Assembly (NCBI RefSeq): GCF_014842265.1
Contig: NZ_JACYVI010000005.1
Location: 58,517-122,516, forward strand
Reading direction: 5' to 3'
DNA from: Pseudomonas sp. CFBP 13711
Lineage (GTDB): Bacteria; Pseudomonadota; Gammaproteobacteria; Pseudomonadales; Pseudomonadaceae
Length of the DNA: 64,000 nucleotides
Below are positions 46,217-55,380 of the stretch, in pieces (within the stretch, counting starts at the first letter, position 1; every line of letters begins with the position of its first letter). The notes below the pieces were generated by a model. The model searched no databases and was not told the DNA's origin. It saw only the letters and a program-made list of their open reading frames with translations. Position numbers and translations under genes: made by a program.

Positions 46217-47197
46217 ATGACCTTCAAACGTTTGATGACGGCGCTGACGTTCGTCGCGGCTGGCGCGGCTATCGGCAGTGCTTCTGCCGCCGTCGACCCT
46301 GCAATCAAGCCCTACGTCAAAACCAGCGGTGTCTCCGGGAATCTGTCCAGCGTGGGCTCCGACACCCTCGCCAATCTGATGACGATGTGGGCCGAGGCCT
46401 ACAAGAAAGAATACCCAAGCGTGAACATCCAGATTCAGGCTGCCGGCTCCTCAACAGCGCCGCCCGCACTGACCGAGGGCACTGCAACGCTGGGACCCAT
46501 GAGCCGCAAGATGAAGGACGGCGAACTGTCGGCCTTCGAGCAGAAGCACGGCTACAAGCCGACGGCGATTCCCGTGGCAGTGGACGCGCTGGCGGTGTTT
46601 GTCCACAAGGACAACCCGATCAAGGGCCTGACGCTGCAGCAGGTCGACGCGATTTTCTCCGCGACCCGGCTGTGCGGCGCCAGGACCGATGCAAAAACCT
46701 GGGGCGATGTGGGCGTGACAGGAGATCTGGCCGGCAAGGCCATCCAGCTGTTCGGGCGCAATTCGGTGTCCGGCACCTACGGTTATTTCAAGGAAGAGGC
46801 GCTGTGCAAGGGCGACTTCAAACCCAACGTCAACGAACAACCCGGCTCTGCTTCGGTGGTCAGCTCCATCAGCAATTCGCTGAACGGCATTGGCTACTCG
46901 GGCATTGGTTATAAAACATCCAGCGTGCGCACCGTACCCCTCGCGAAAAAAGAGGGCGGCGAGTTTGTCGAAGACAACGAGGCCAACGCGCTGAATGGCA
47001 CTTACCCGCTGGCGCGCTTCCTTTATGTGTACGTCAACAAGGCGCCGAACAAACCGTTGAATCCGCTCGAAGCCGAGTTCGTCAGATTGATCCTGTCAAA
47101 ACAAGGTCAGGAAGTTGTCATGAAAGACGGGTACATTCCGTTACCAGCCAAGGTCGTCAGCAAAGCCTTGGCTGATCTGGGGCTACAAGAACGGTAG
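46217..47197 (+). CDS. pstS: Phosphate-binding protein PstS
   Basis: Periplasmic phosphate receptor of the high-affinity Pst transporter. 326 aa; signal peptide to about residue 24 (SASA). The mature chain has the phosphate loops [23 protein letters not shown]...GPMSRKM and [23 protein letters not shown] precedes the ATG. A Pho box lies upstream and a partial terminator follows, so pstS is probably made in excess over the membrane parts. Confidence 0.94.
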   Translation: MTFKRLMTALTFVAAGAAIGSASAAVDPAIKPYVKTSGVSGNLSSVGSDTLANLMTMWAEAYKKEYPSVNIQIQAAGSSTAPPALTEGTATLGPMSRKMKDGELSAFEQKHGYKPTAIPVAVDALAVFVHKDNPIKGLTLQQVDAIFSATRLCGARTDAKTWGDVGVTGDLAGKAIQLFGRNSVSGTYGYFKEEALCKGDFKPNVNEQPGSASVVSSISNSLNGIGYSGIGYKTSSVRTVPLAKKEGGEFVEDNEANALNGTYPLARFLYVYVNKAPNKPLNPLEAEFVRLILSKQGQEVVMKDGYIPLPAKVVSKALADLGLQER

Positions 47198-47302
47198 CGA
47201 GCGCGCTGCCCAGACAACCCTGATGCGGGGTGACAGGTTCGTCCCGCCACAAACGACAAAGGCCTTATGGAACGAGGCTCGCAGAACACTGAACAGTCCG
47301 TT

Positions 47303-47331
47303 GCCCCGATTCAGGAGCGGCGGGCTTTTTT
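47303..47331 (+). terminator. Internal terminator between pstS and pstC
   Basis: GCCCCG (47303-47308) can pair, with a bulge, with CGGCGGGC (47318-47325), and six T follow at 47326-47331. It is the usual way of lowering expression of downstream genes in pst operons. Confidence 0.55.
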
Positions 47332-47342
47332 GCGTCACCTCG

Positions 47343-47360
47343 CTGTCATGTATTTGTCAT
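47343..47360 (+). promoter_or_regulatory. Pho box of pstC
   Basis: CTGTCAT-GTAT-TTGTCAT, one mismatch from the full PhoB consensus. It gives pstCAB-phoU its own phosphate-regulated promoter. The box ends 22 bp before the ATG at 47383, leaving almost no leader. Confidence 0.85.
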
Positions 47361-47382
47361 ACAGAGTGGCTACGGTGTGCGC

Positions 47383-49668
47383 ATGAATGATTTGGCCAAT
47401 TCATCAATGACCGAAAACCCCCGTCCCGAGCGCATCGATTTCAATGCGCCCGAGCTGCAACGCAAGCGCAGGATCCGTGCGCTCAAAGACCGCCTGACGC
47501 GTTGGTACGTGTTAGTGGGCGGTCTTGCCGTGTTGGCCGCCATCACCCTGATCTTCTTCTACCTGGCTTACGTCGTAGCGCCGCTGTTTCAGGGGGCGAA
47601 ACTGACGCGCAGCGATGCTCAAACACCCGCCTGGCTGCAAGATGCCGGCAACCCCATGGTGCTGGTCATCGAAGAGCAGAATCAGGTCGCCATGCGCGTG
47701 TCCGACAAGGGCGAAGCGCTGTTTTTCCACCTCAAGGACGGCGGCGAAATTTCCCGCGTGGCCTTGCCAATCCCTGCTGGCGCGAAGGTGACGTCGGTGG
47801 CCCAGGATCAGCCCGGCAAGCCTTTGATTGCGGTCGGCCTGTCCAACGGCCAGGTGCTGGTGTTCAAGCACGCTTACCCGATCAGCTATCCCGACAACAA
47901 AAAAACCATCACCCCCACGATTACTTATCCCTACGGCGAGACGCCGCTGGTGCTGGACGAAGGCGGGCGGGCGCTTGAGCACGTCAATCTGAATGCCAGC
48001 GACACGACCCTGATTCTGGCCGGTGCAACCGGTACCCAGCTGCACGTGTTGTCGCTGACCCAATCCGAAAACCTGATGACCGGCGAAACCGATCGCGAGC
48101 AAAGCCGCATCGACTTGCCGCAACTGTCGGCGGCGGTCAAAGCCATTTACGTCGACCCGCGCCAGCAGTGGCTGTACGTGATCAACGGTCGCGCGCTGGT
48201 GGATGTGTTCGACCTGCGCGATCGCACGCTGAACGGCCGCTACAAACTGCTTGAAGACGCCAACGCCGAAACCACCGCCAGCACGCAATTGGTGGGCGGC
48301 ATCTCGCTGGTGATCGGCAGCTCCAGAGGCAATATCGCGCAGTGGTTCATGGCGCGGGACGTCGATGGCGAGATGCGTCTGCAGCACATTCGTGACTTCA
48401 AAATGAGCGGCGCGCCGATTTCTCAGATCACCGCCGAGCAGCGCCGCAAAGGGTTCATTGCCATGGACACCTCCGGCAAGCTCGGCGTATTTCACAGCAC
48501 CGCCCACCGCACGCTGCTGATCGACCCGATCGCCAGCGGCCCTGCTGTCATGGGGCTTTCGCCGAGGGCGGATCGCCTCATCGTTGAAGACAGCGGCAAG
48601 CTGCTGCCCTTGAGCCTGAATAATCCGCACCCGGAAATTTCCTGGAGCGCGTTGTGGGACAAGGTCTGGTACGAGAACTACGACGAACCCAAATACGTTT
48701 GGCAATCCACCGCATCCAGCAGCGACTTCGAGCCCAAGCTCAGCCTCGCGCCTCTCACCTACGGCACGCTTAAAGCCGCCTTCTACGCCATGCTGCTGGC
48801 GGCGCCGATTGCCGTCGCCGCTGCTATCTACACGGCTTACTTCATGGCGCCGCGCATGCGTCGCAAGGTCAAGCCGGTCATCGAACTGATGGAAGCGATG
48901 CCGACGGTCATTCTCGGCTTCTTCGCCGGCCTGTTTTTGGCGCCGTATCTTGAAGGGCACTTGCCGGGCATCTTCAGCCTGCTGATCTTCACCCCCATCG
49001 GCATTCTGCTGGCGGGGTTTGGCTGGACGCGCTTGCCTGACTCGATTCGCCTGCGGGTACCCGACGGCTGGGAAAGCGCGATTCTGATTCCGGTCATTCT
49101 GCTGATTGGCTGGGTCTCACTGAGCATGAGCCCGCACCTGGAGAACTGGTTCTTCGGCGGCGACATGCGCGCGTGGATCACCAACGATATGGGCATCACC
49201 TACGACCAGCGCAACGCAATGGTGGTCGGAATCGCGATGGGTTTTGCGGTCATCCCCAACATTTATTCGATTGCCGAGGATGCCGTGTTCAGCGTGCCGC
49301 GTGGCCTGACCCTCGGCTCACTGGCCCTCGGCGCCACGCCGTGGCAGACACTGGTTCGCGTGGTGATTCTCACGGCCAGCCCGGGGATTTTTTCTGCGCT
49401 GATGATCGGCATGGGCCGCGCTGTGGGCGAGACCATGATCGTGCTCATGGCCACCGGTAACACGCCGATCATGGACATGAACCTGTTTGAAGGCATGCGC
49501 ACCCTTGCGGCCAACGTGGCGGTGGAGATGCCCGAGTCGGAAGTGGGCGGCAGTCATTATCGCGTGCTGTTCCTCGCCGCCCTGGTGCTGCTGATGTTCA
49601 CATTTGTCATGAATACCTTGGCAGAGCTGATTCGTCAGCGCCTGCGCAAGCAGTATTCGTCTCTCTAG
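47383..49668 (+). CDS. pstC: Phosphate ABC transporter permease PstC, long form
   Basis: 761 aa, more than twice the roughly 320 aa of E. coli PstC. After a membrane helix near residues 45-70 comes a periplasmic insert of about 380 residues with beta-propeller-like repeats. The permease domain follows (SLAPLTYGTLKAAFYAMLLAAPIAVAAAIY onward) with five to six helices and the EAA-type loop [21 protein letters not shown] that contacts PstB. The start could be GTG 47377, ATG 47383 or ATG 47407; the Pho box position favours a very short or absent leader. Confidence 0.92.
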   Translation: MNDLANSSMTENPRPERIDFNAPELQRKRRIRALKDRLTRWYVLVGGLAVLAAITLIFFYLAYVVAPLFQGAKLTRSDAQTPAWLQDAGNPMVLVIEEQNQVAMRVSDKGEALFFHLKDGGEISRVALPIPAGAKVTSVAQDQPGKPLIAVGLSNGQVLVFKHAYPISYPDNKKTITPTITYPYGETPLVLDEGGRALEHVNLNASDTTLILAGATGTQLHVLSLTQSENLMTGETDREQSRIDLPQLSAAVKAIYVDPRQQWLYVINGRALVDVFDLRDRTLNGRYKLLEDANAETTASTQLVGGISLVIGSSRGNIAQWFMARDVDGEMRLQHIRDFKMSGAPISQITAEQRRKGFIAMDTSGKLGVFHSTAHRTLLIDPIASGPAVMGLSPRADRLIVEDSGKLLPLSLNNPHPEISWSALWDKVWYENYDEPKYVWQSTASSSDFEPKLSLAPLTYGTLKAAFYAMLLAAPIAVAAAIYTAYFMAPRMRRKVKPVIELMEAMPTVILGFFAGLFLAPYLEGHLPGIFSLLIFTPIGILLAGFGWTRLPDSIRLRVPDGWESAILIPVILLIGWVSLSMSPHLENWFFGGDMRAWITNDMGITYDQRNAMVVGIAMGFAVIPNIYSIAEDAVFSVPRGLTLGSLALGATPWQTLVRVVILTASPGIFSALMIGMGRAVGETMIVLMATGNTPIMDMNLFEGMRTLAANVAVEMPESEVGGSHYRVLFLAALVLLMFTFVMNTLAELIRQRLRKQYSSL

Positions 49669-49683
49669 GGCAGGTTGAAACCG

Positions 49684-51354
49684 ATGAAGCAGACCTCCCT
49701 CAAGCGGTGGTTCAACAGTGGCGGCCCCGGCGTCTGGTTGAGCGCGGGTGCGGTGTCCATCGCGGTGATCATGACCATCGGCCTGCTGGCGGTGATCGCC
49801 GTGCGCGGGCTGGGGCATTTCTGGCCCGCCGATGTCATTTCCGCCCAGTACGATGTTCCCGGGCAGGAAAGCCACGTGCTGGTGGGCGAGCTGGTGCAGT
49901 CCGAACAAGTGCCGCGCGCCAGGCTCAAGGCCGCCGGGTTGCCGGTTCCTGATCAGGGGCCTGAGTTCATGACCCGCGATCTGTTCAAGGTCGGCAACCG
50001 GGATATCAGCCCCAGCGATTTCAACTGGGTCATTGGCGAGTGGCTCAAGGACCCGCGCAAGCCTGCGGAATTGATGACCCTGGAGCGCCGCGAGTGGGGC
50101 AACTTCTACGGCTATCTGGTCAACGTCAAGGAAGACGGCAAAGTAGTCGCCGAGGGTGAAGCCGCATGGTCGCAACTGCAGGCGCGTATCGAGCGGGTGC
50201 AGGGCATTTCCGATCAACTGGACGACCTGGAGAAGGGCGAGATCGGCGCGATCAACCACGGCATCGAGCGGCTGCGTCTGCAGGCGCGCAAGCTTGAGCT
50301 CAACGGCGAACTCGATGCCGCCGCACAGGCCGACATGGCCAGTGAGCGCGCTGAATACGACGCGCGCTACAAGGAAGTCGAATCGCGGCTGGGCGCGTTG
50401 CACGCCGAATACAATCGCGACAGCCTGACGGCCCGTGACGCCAACGGCAAAGAAATCGAGATCAGCATCGGCAAGGTGGTTCACGCGTATCAACCCAACG
50501 CCATGGGCACGATGACCAAGCTGGGGTTCTACTTTCAGAAGCTTTGGGAGTTCCTCAGCGACGACCCGCGCGAGGCCAATACGGAGGGCGGTATTTTCCC
50601 GGCGATCTTCGGCACCGTGATGATGACGCTGATCATGGCCGTCATCGTGACGCCGTTTGGCGTGCTCGCCGCTGTGTATCTGCGTGAATACGCGCGCCAG
50701 GGCGTGATGACGCGCTTGATCCGCATCGCGGTGAACAACCTCGCGGGCGTCCCTGCCATCGTCTACGGCGTGTTCGGGCTGGGCTTTTTCGTTTACGTGC
50801 TGGGCGGATCTCTGGATCAGCTGTTCTTCCCCGAAGCCCTGCCGGCGCCGACGTTCGGCACACCGGGCTTGCTGTGGGCATCGTTGACCCTGGCGCTCCT
50901 CGCCGTGCCGGTGGTGATCGTTGCCACCGAAGAAGGCCTGGCGCGCATCCCGCTGACGCTGCGCGAGGGCTCGCTGGCTTTGGGCGCGACCAAGGCCGAA
51001 ACGCTGTGGAAGATCGTTTTGCCCATGGCCAGCCCGGCCATGATGACCGGCCTGATTCTGGCCGTCGCGCGAGCGGCCGGTGAAGTGGCCCCGCTGATGC
51101 TGGTGGGTGTGGTCAAGATGGCGCCTTCGCTGCCGCTGGACGGCAATTACCCGTATCTGCACCTTGACCAGAAGATCATGCACCTGGGTTTTCATATCTA
51201 CGATGTCGGTTTTCAAAGCCCCAACGTCGAGGCCGCGCGCCCGCTGGTGTACGCCACGGCGCTGCTGCTGGTGCTGGTGATCGCGCTGCTGAACCTTTCG
51301 GCGGTGACGATTCGCAACCGCCTGCGCGACAAGTACAAGGCGTTCGAAGACTGA
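49684..51354 (+). CDS. pstA: Phosphate ABC transporter permease PstA, long form
   Basis: 556 aa against about 300 in E. coli. An N-terminal helix (about 20-45) leads into a periplasmic segment of about 230 residues that includes a coiled-coil-like stretch ([27 protein letters not shown]). The permease part starts near [24 protein letters not shown] and holds the EAA loop [20 protein letters not shown]. It starts 15 bp after pstC. Confidence 0.92.
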   Translation: MKQTSLKRWFNSGGPGVWLSAGAVSIAVIMTIGLLAVIAVRGLGHFWPADVISAQYDVPGQESHVLVGELVQSEQVPRARLKAAGLPVPDQGPEFMTRDLFKVGNRDISPSDFNWVIGEWLKDPRKPAELMTLERREWGNFYGYLVNVKEDGKVVAEGEAAWSQLQARIERVQGISDQLDDLEKGEIGAINHGIERLRLQARKLELNGELDAAAQADMASERAEYDARYKEVESRLGALHAEYNRDSLTARDANGKEIEISIGKVVHAYQPNAMGTMTKLGFYFQKLWEFLSDDPREANTEGGIFPAIFGTVMMTLIMAVIVTPFGVLAAVYLREYARQGVMTRLIRIAVNNLAGVPAIVYGVFGLGFFVYVLGGSLDQLFFPEALPAPTFGTPGLLWASLTLALLAVPVVIVATEEGLARIPLTLREGSLALGATKAETLWKIVLPMASPAMMTGLILAVARAAGEVAPLMLVGVVKMAPSLPLDGNYPYLHLDQKIMHLGFHIYDVGFQSPNVEAARPLVYATALLLVLVIALLNLSAVTIRNRLRDKYKAFED

Positions 51355-51356
51355 GT

Positions 51357-51436
51357 TGGCTTCAAGCGGCACGCTGAGAAGCCGCATACCGTATCAGCAC
51401 CACATTTGCAGCTTGCGGCTAGAGGCTTGCAGCTAC
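51357..51436. repeat. Intra-operon repeat, family C copy 2
   Basis: GGCTTCAAGCGGC on the left and GCAGCTTGCGGCTAGAGGC then TTGCAGCTAC on the right form an imperfect inverted element filling the pstA-pstB gap, ending just before the pstB ribosome site. Same family as the element before pycB. Confidence 0.65.
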
Positions 51437-51451
51437 GAACGGAGAGAGACC

Positions 51452-52285
51452 ATGCAACACGAACCCCACGCCCACGGCATCAACATGTCGGCCCTGGGTC
51501 GCAAACGCCAGGTGCTGGATCTGGCGAACGAAGCCGTTGCGCTGGAAGTGCCGGGGCTGGATCTCTTCTATGGCGAGAAGCAGGCGCTGTTCGACATCCG
51601 CATGAACATCCCGAAACAGCGCGTCACTTCGTTCATCGGGCCGTCCGGGTGTGGCAAGTCCACCTTGCTGCGCACCTTCAACCGCATGAACGATCTGGTG
51701 GACGGCTGCCGCGTACAGGGCGAGATCAAGCTCTATGGCCACGACATCTACACCAAAGGCGAGGACGTCGCCGAGTTGCGTCGCCGGGTCGGCATGGTGT
51801 TCCAGAAGCCCAACCCGTTTCCGAAGACCGTTTACGAGAACGTCGTTTACGGGCTGCGTATTCAGGGCGTGAACAAAAAGCGCGTGCTCGATGAGGCCGT
51901 CGAGTGGGCCTTGCGTGGCGCCGCACTGTGGGACGAAGTCAAGGACCGCCTGCATGAGTCGGCGCTCGGACTTTCCGGTGGTCAGCAGCAACGTCTGGTG
52001 ATCGCCCGCACCATCGCCGTCGAACCCGAAGTGCTGCTGCTCGATGAGCCGTGCTCCGCGCTCGACCCGATTTCGACCCTGAAAGTCGAAGAGTTGATCT
52101 ACGAACTGAAATCCAAATACACCATTGTGATCGTTACCCACAACATGCAGCAGGCGGCGCGCGTGTCGGATTACACCGCGTTTCTGCACATGGGCAAGGT
52201 GGTCGAATACGGGGACACCGATACGTTGTTCACCAATCCGACCAAAAAGCAGACTGAAGACTACATAACCGGTCGTTACGGCTAG
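51452..52285 (+). CDS. pstB: Phosphate ABC transporter ATPase PstB
   Basis: 277 aa, powers PstCA and takes part in PhoR signalling. Walker [10 protein letters not shown], signature LSGGQQQRL, Walker [14 protein letters not shown], and the PstB-typical FNRMNDLV and [11 protein letters not shown]. The ATG at 51452 follows GGAGAGAG; the N-terminal 25 residues (MQHEPHAHG...) are a variable lead. Confidence 0.96.
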   Translation: MQHEPHAHGINMSALGRKRQVLDLANEAVALEVPGLDLFYGEKQALFDIRMNIPKQRVTSFIGPSGCGKSTLLRTFNRMNDLVDGCRVQGEIKLYGHDIYTKGEDVAELRRRVGMVFQKPNPFPKTVYENVVYGLRIQGVNKKRVLDEAVEWALRGAALWDEVKDRLHESALGLSGGQQQRLVIARTIAVEPEVLLLDEPCSALDPISTLKVEELIYELKSKYTIVIVTHNMQQAARVSDYTAFLHMGKVVEYGDTDTLFTNPTKKQTEDYITGRYG

Positions 52286-52336
52286 CACGTGTTTCGTCAG
52301 CCTTGAACCACCGCGCAATCAATCGGACGGACACTC

Positions 52337-53095
52337 ATGATCAAAGACAGCCATACACATCACATCTCCCAGCAGTTCAACGCTGAACTGGAAGAAGTTC
52401 GCAGCCACCTGCTGGAAATGGGTGGTCTGGTCGAGAAGCAGGTCAACGATGCGGTCACCGCGTTGATCGAAGCCGACTCGGGCCTGGCCCAGCGGGTGCG
52501 CGAGGTGGACGACCGCATCAACCAGATGGAGCGCAACATCGATGAAGAGTGCCTGCGCATTCTGGCCCGTCGTCAGCCTGCCGCGTCCGACCTGCGTCTG
52601 ATCATCAGCATCTCCAAGTCGGTCATCGACCTTGAGCGCATTGGCGATGAGTCCACCAAGATCGCTCGCCGTGCGATTCAGCTGTGCGAAGAGGGTGAGT
52701 CGCCGCGTGGTTACGTCGAAGTGCGCCACATCAGCGATCAAGTCAGCAAGATGGTGCGCGATGCACTGGACTCGTTCGCCCGCTTCGACGCCGATCTGGC
52801 GTTGTCGGTTGCGCAGTACGACAAGAACATCGACCGCGAGTACAAGACCGCGTTACGTGAGCTGGTCACCTACATGATGGAAGATCCGCGTTCGATCTCT
52901 CGCGTGTTGAATGTGATCTGGGTCCTGCGTTCCCTGGAGCGTATCGGTGATCATGCGCGCAACATCTCCGAACTGGTGATCTACCTGGTGCGCGGTACCG
53001 ATGTCCGCCACCTGGGCCTCAAGCGCATGCAGGAAGAAGTGAAAGGCCTGACCGCCGAAAGGATTAATGTTCTGGACACGCCTGACGATAAATAA
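52337..53095 (+). CDS. phoU: Phosphate signalling protein PhoU
   Basis: 252 aa, two three-helix repeats each with the E/D-x-x-x-D metal pattern (for example DLERIGDESTKIA and SLERIGDHARNISE). It damps PhoR when phosphate is plentiful and limits uptake through Pst. Last gene of the operon, followed by a strong terminator. Confidence 0.95.
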   Translation: MIKDSHTHHISQQFNAELEEVRSHLLEMGGLVEKQVNDAVTALIEADSGLAQRVREVDDRINQMERNIDEECLRILARRQPAASDLRLIISISKSVIDLERIGDESTKIARRAIQLCEEGESPRGYVEVRHISDQVSKMVRDALDSFARFDADLALSVAQYDKNIDREYKTALRELVTYMMEDPRSISRVLNVIWVLRSLERIGDHARNISELVIYLVRGTDVRHLGLKRMQEEVKGLTAERINVLDTPDDK

Positions 53096-53107
53096 GATTG
53101 CCTGAGA

Positions 53108-53137
53108 AAAAACGCCTGGCGACCGCCGGGCGTTTTT
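53108..53137 (+). terminator. Intrinsic terminator of the pst operon
   Basis: A 13-bp stem with one G-U pair (53108-53120 with 53125-53137) whose 3' arm ends in five T. Confidence 0.85.
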
Positions 53138-53268
53138 GTTTCTCCGGTCTGCCCATATTTTTCAAGTCACCCGCGAATAAAAGTCCCGGTGTCGTCAAAC
53201 AGTTTGGCAGCTGGCCACCCGCCAGCGAATGCTCGCCATTTACGGTGAACACGCCATCAGGAGCGTCG

Positions 53269-54174
53269 ATGAGTAAAGTCAGTGTATTGGTGGTGGATGA
53301 CGCACCGTTCATCCGTGATCTGGTCAAGAAAGGCCTGCGCAATGCCTTCCCGGGAATCGCTCTGGAAGACGCAGTCAATGGTCGCAAGGCGCAAGTGCTG
53401 CTCAGCCGTGAAGTGTTTGATCTGGTGCTCTGTGATTGGGAAATGCCCGAAATGTCCGGGCTCGAATTGCTGACCTGGTGCCGCCAGCAGGACAACCTGA
53501 AGACCATGCCTTTCATCATGGTCACCAGCCGTGGCGACAAGGAAAACGTGATCCAGGCGATCCAGGCCGGCGTCTCCGACTTCATCGGCAAGCCGTTCAC
53601 CAACGAGCAACTGCTGACCAAGGTCAAGAAAGCGCTGCACAAGGTCGGCAAGCTCGACGCGTTGATGTCCAGTGGCCCGGCCCGCGTCAATGCGGCGTTT
53701 GCCAATGACTCGCTTGGCGCACTGACAGGTAACCGCCCTGAAACCGTCAGCGCTTCACCCACTGCGTCGGCAGCACCTCAAGCCGCTCAGCCTATGGTCC
53801 AGCCGACAGCTAAAGCTGCTCCTGCCGCTGCACCCACCGGTCGTGGTCAGGGTCAGTTGCGTCTTCCGAGCGGGAACCAGCCCTGCGTTATCAAAGCGCT
53901 GACGCTCAAGGAAGCCTCGCTGCTGGTCCGCCGTGGCGAGGTCCTGCCGCAGATCCTCGAAAGCGCCGTGCTCGATCTGGAGCAGGGCGAGAACGCCGAG
54001 GTGGCGCGTCTCAATGGTTATCTGCACGCGATTGCCGCGTTCGAGCAGAAGCCGGACAGCGAGTGGCTGCAGGTCACCTTCCGCTTCGTCGACAAGGACA
54101 CCCAGAAGCTTGATTATTTGTCGCGCCTGATTGCCCGTGGCACCGCGCAGAAGCACTTCGTGCCGGGCGCCTGA
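53269..54174 (+). CDS. Response regulator with a distinct C-terminal domain
   Basis: 301 aa. Residues 1-125 are a receiver domain: VVDDAPF (acid pocket), phospho-Asp in LCDWEMPEMSG, GKPFTNE with the Lys. A 55-residue Ala/Pro/Gln-rich linker leads to a C-terminal domain (about 195-301) I do not firmly recognise; beta-rich and reminiscent of PilZ, but without the RxxxR motif. AGGAG lies before the ATG at 53269. No kinase is adjacent. Its position right after phoU is conserved in P. aeruginosa as I recall it. Confidence 0.85.
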   Translation: MSKVSVLVVDDAPFIRDLVKKGLRNAFPGIALEDAVNGRKAQVLLSREVFDLVLCDWEMPEMSGLELLTWCRQQDNLKTMPFIMVTSRGDKENVIQAIQAGVSDFIGKPFTNEQLLTKVKKALHKVGKLDALMSSGPARVNAAFANDSLGALTGNRPETVSASPTASAAPQAAQPMVQPTAKAAPAAAPTGRGQGQLRLPSGNQPCVIKALTLKEASLLVRRGEVLPQILESAVLDLEQGENAEVARLNGYLHAIAAFEQKPDSEWLQVTFRFVDKDTQKLDYLSRLIARGTAQKHFVPGA

Positions 54175-54191
54175 TCCGCTGCGCATTCACC

Positions 54192-54297
54192 TGGGGGAGC
54201 GACCGGGATGGCGCTCCACCTTGCTCGCGAAGAGACCGGTACATCCGCTAAATGTGCAGCGGTCGGGAGTCCGTCTTCGCGAGCAAGCTCACCCCCG
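54192..54297. repeat. Intergenic repeat, family A copy 4 (long form)
   Basis: Same 18-bp extension of the left arm as copy 2 (ccgggRtggcgYtccacc), followed by TTGCTCGCGAAGAGACCGG; right arm TTCGCGAGCAAGCTCACCCC. It lies 17 bp after the response regulator gene. Confidence 0.75.
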
Positions 54298-54452
54298 CGC
54301 TATCCAGCATAGAAATTGCAATTCCGATCGCGCCCTGTGCTGACGCGATTTCCTTGACGCTTCGTCTATTACCGATTGATTCGGATGAGTCCAATTGCGT
54401 CGGCATCGCTGTTAGGCTGGGCGCCAATCGTCCACTCACCAGGTCTATCCCG

Positions 54453-55361
54453 ATGTTAGAGCGCGTGCTGGTTGTCTGTGCCTTACTGCTGGCCACGCAG
54501 ACCGCCGGGGCAGTCACGATCTATCGGTTCACCGATGCCAATGGCGTCGTGTCGTTTACCGACCAGCCTGTGCGTGGCGCGGAGGTGATGAAGCTTCGCG
54601 AGCGTATGGTCGAGCGCATCGACTCCCAAGTGCGCCTGAGCGTGAAGAAAGCCAATGGCAGTGACAGCCTTTATGTTCGCAATGATCTCTACGCGCCCGT
54701 GGAAGTCGAGCTGCGTCTGGCCGGGGTGAAGAACGTGGTGGGCGTGTCGGACCAAGTCATTCGCCGCACAATTCCAGCGCGCAGCAACGAACGCCTTATC
54801 GCCCTCAGCCCACAAGTCGCCAGCAAGGCCATGGCCTACAAGCCCAGTCTGCGATCCATCGTCGGCGACCCGCAGCGCGGCGTGTCAGCGAACGGATTTG
54901 CCTATCGCTATCCGTTGCCATGGGTGGGCGGGCCGTTTCGCATCAGTCAGGGTGCCAATGGGTCCTACAGCCACGTAGGCGCAAAGAGCCGCTACGCGAT
55001 CGACATCGCCATGCCGGAAGGCACGCAGATCATCGCTGCGCGGGGCGGTACCGTGATCAAGACCGAGAATGCCCAGTCGGGCCGAGGCGCAAATCCATCA
55101 GGCAACTTCGTGCGCATCCTGCACGACGACGGCACGATGGGCGTTTATCTGCATCTGCAGCAGGGATCGGTGAGCGTCAAGGAAGGCCAGCATGTGGCAG
55201 TGGGCGCGCCGCTCGGACGGTCCGGCAACACCGGCAACAGCACCGGCCCGCATTTGCACTTCGTGGTGCAGCGCAATGTCGGGCTGGCGCTGGAGTCGAT
55301 CCCGTACGAATTCTCGCAACCGGTCCAGAGCCTGCCTAACTTCGCGATTGGCGGCAATTGA
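54453..55361 (+). CDS. Secreted M23-family peptidase
   Basis: 302 aa; signal peptide to about residue 20 (QTAGA), then a DUF4124-like start (TIYRFTDANGVVSFTDQP), a beta-rich middle and a C-terminal lysostaphin-type domain with H-x(6-8)-D (SHVGAKSRYAID) and the H-L-H zinc motif in GPHLHFVVQ. All zinc ligands are present, so it should cleave peptidoglycan cross-links. The upstream frame to 54252 runs through a repeat and is rejected. Confidence 0.87.
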   Translation: MLERVLVVCALLLATQTAGAVTIYRFTDANGVVSFTDQPVRGAEVMKLRERMVERIDSQVRLSVKKANGSDSLYVRNDLYAPVEVELRLAGVKNVVGVSDQVIRRTIPARSNERLIALSPQVASKAMAYKPSLRSIVGDPQRGVSANGFAYRYPLPWVGGPFRISQGANGSYSHVGAKSRYAIDIAMPEGTQIIAARGGTVIKTENAQSGRGANPSGNFVRILHDDGTMGVYLHLQQGSVSVKEGQHVAVGAPLGRSGNTGNSTGPHLHFVVQRNVGLALESIPYEFSQPVQSLPNFAIGGN

Positions 55362-55380
55362 TGATCTGCTGGCGGGCAGG

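Noticed and set aside
49318..51387. Very long open frame on the minus strand across pstC/pstA
   Set aside because: It lies opposite two intact, conserved genes, is rich in His, Gln and Arg, and has no family features. Such frames arise from third-position GC bias.
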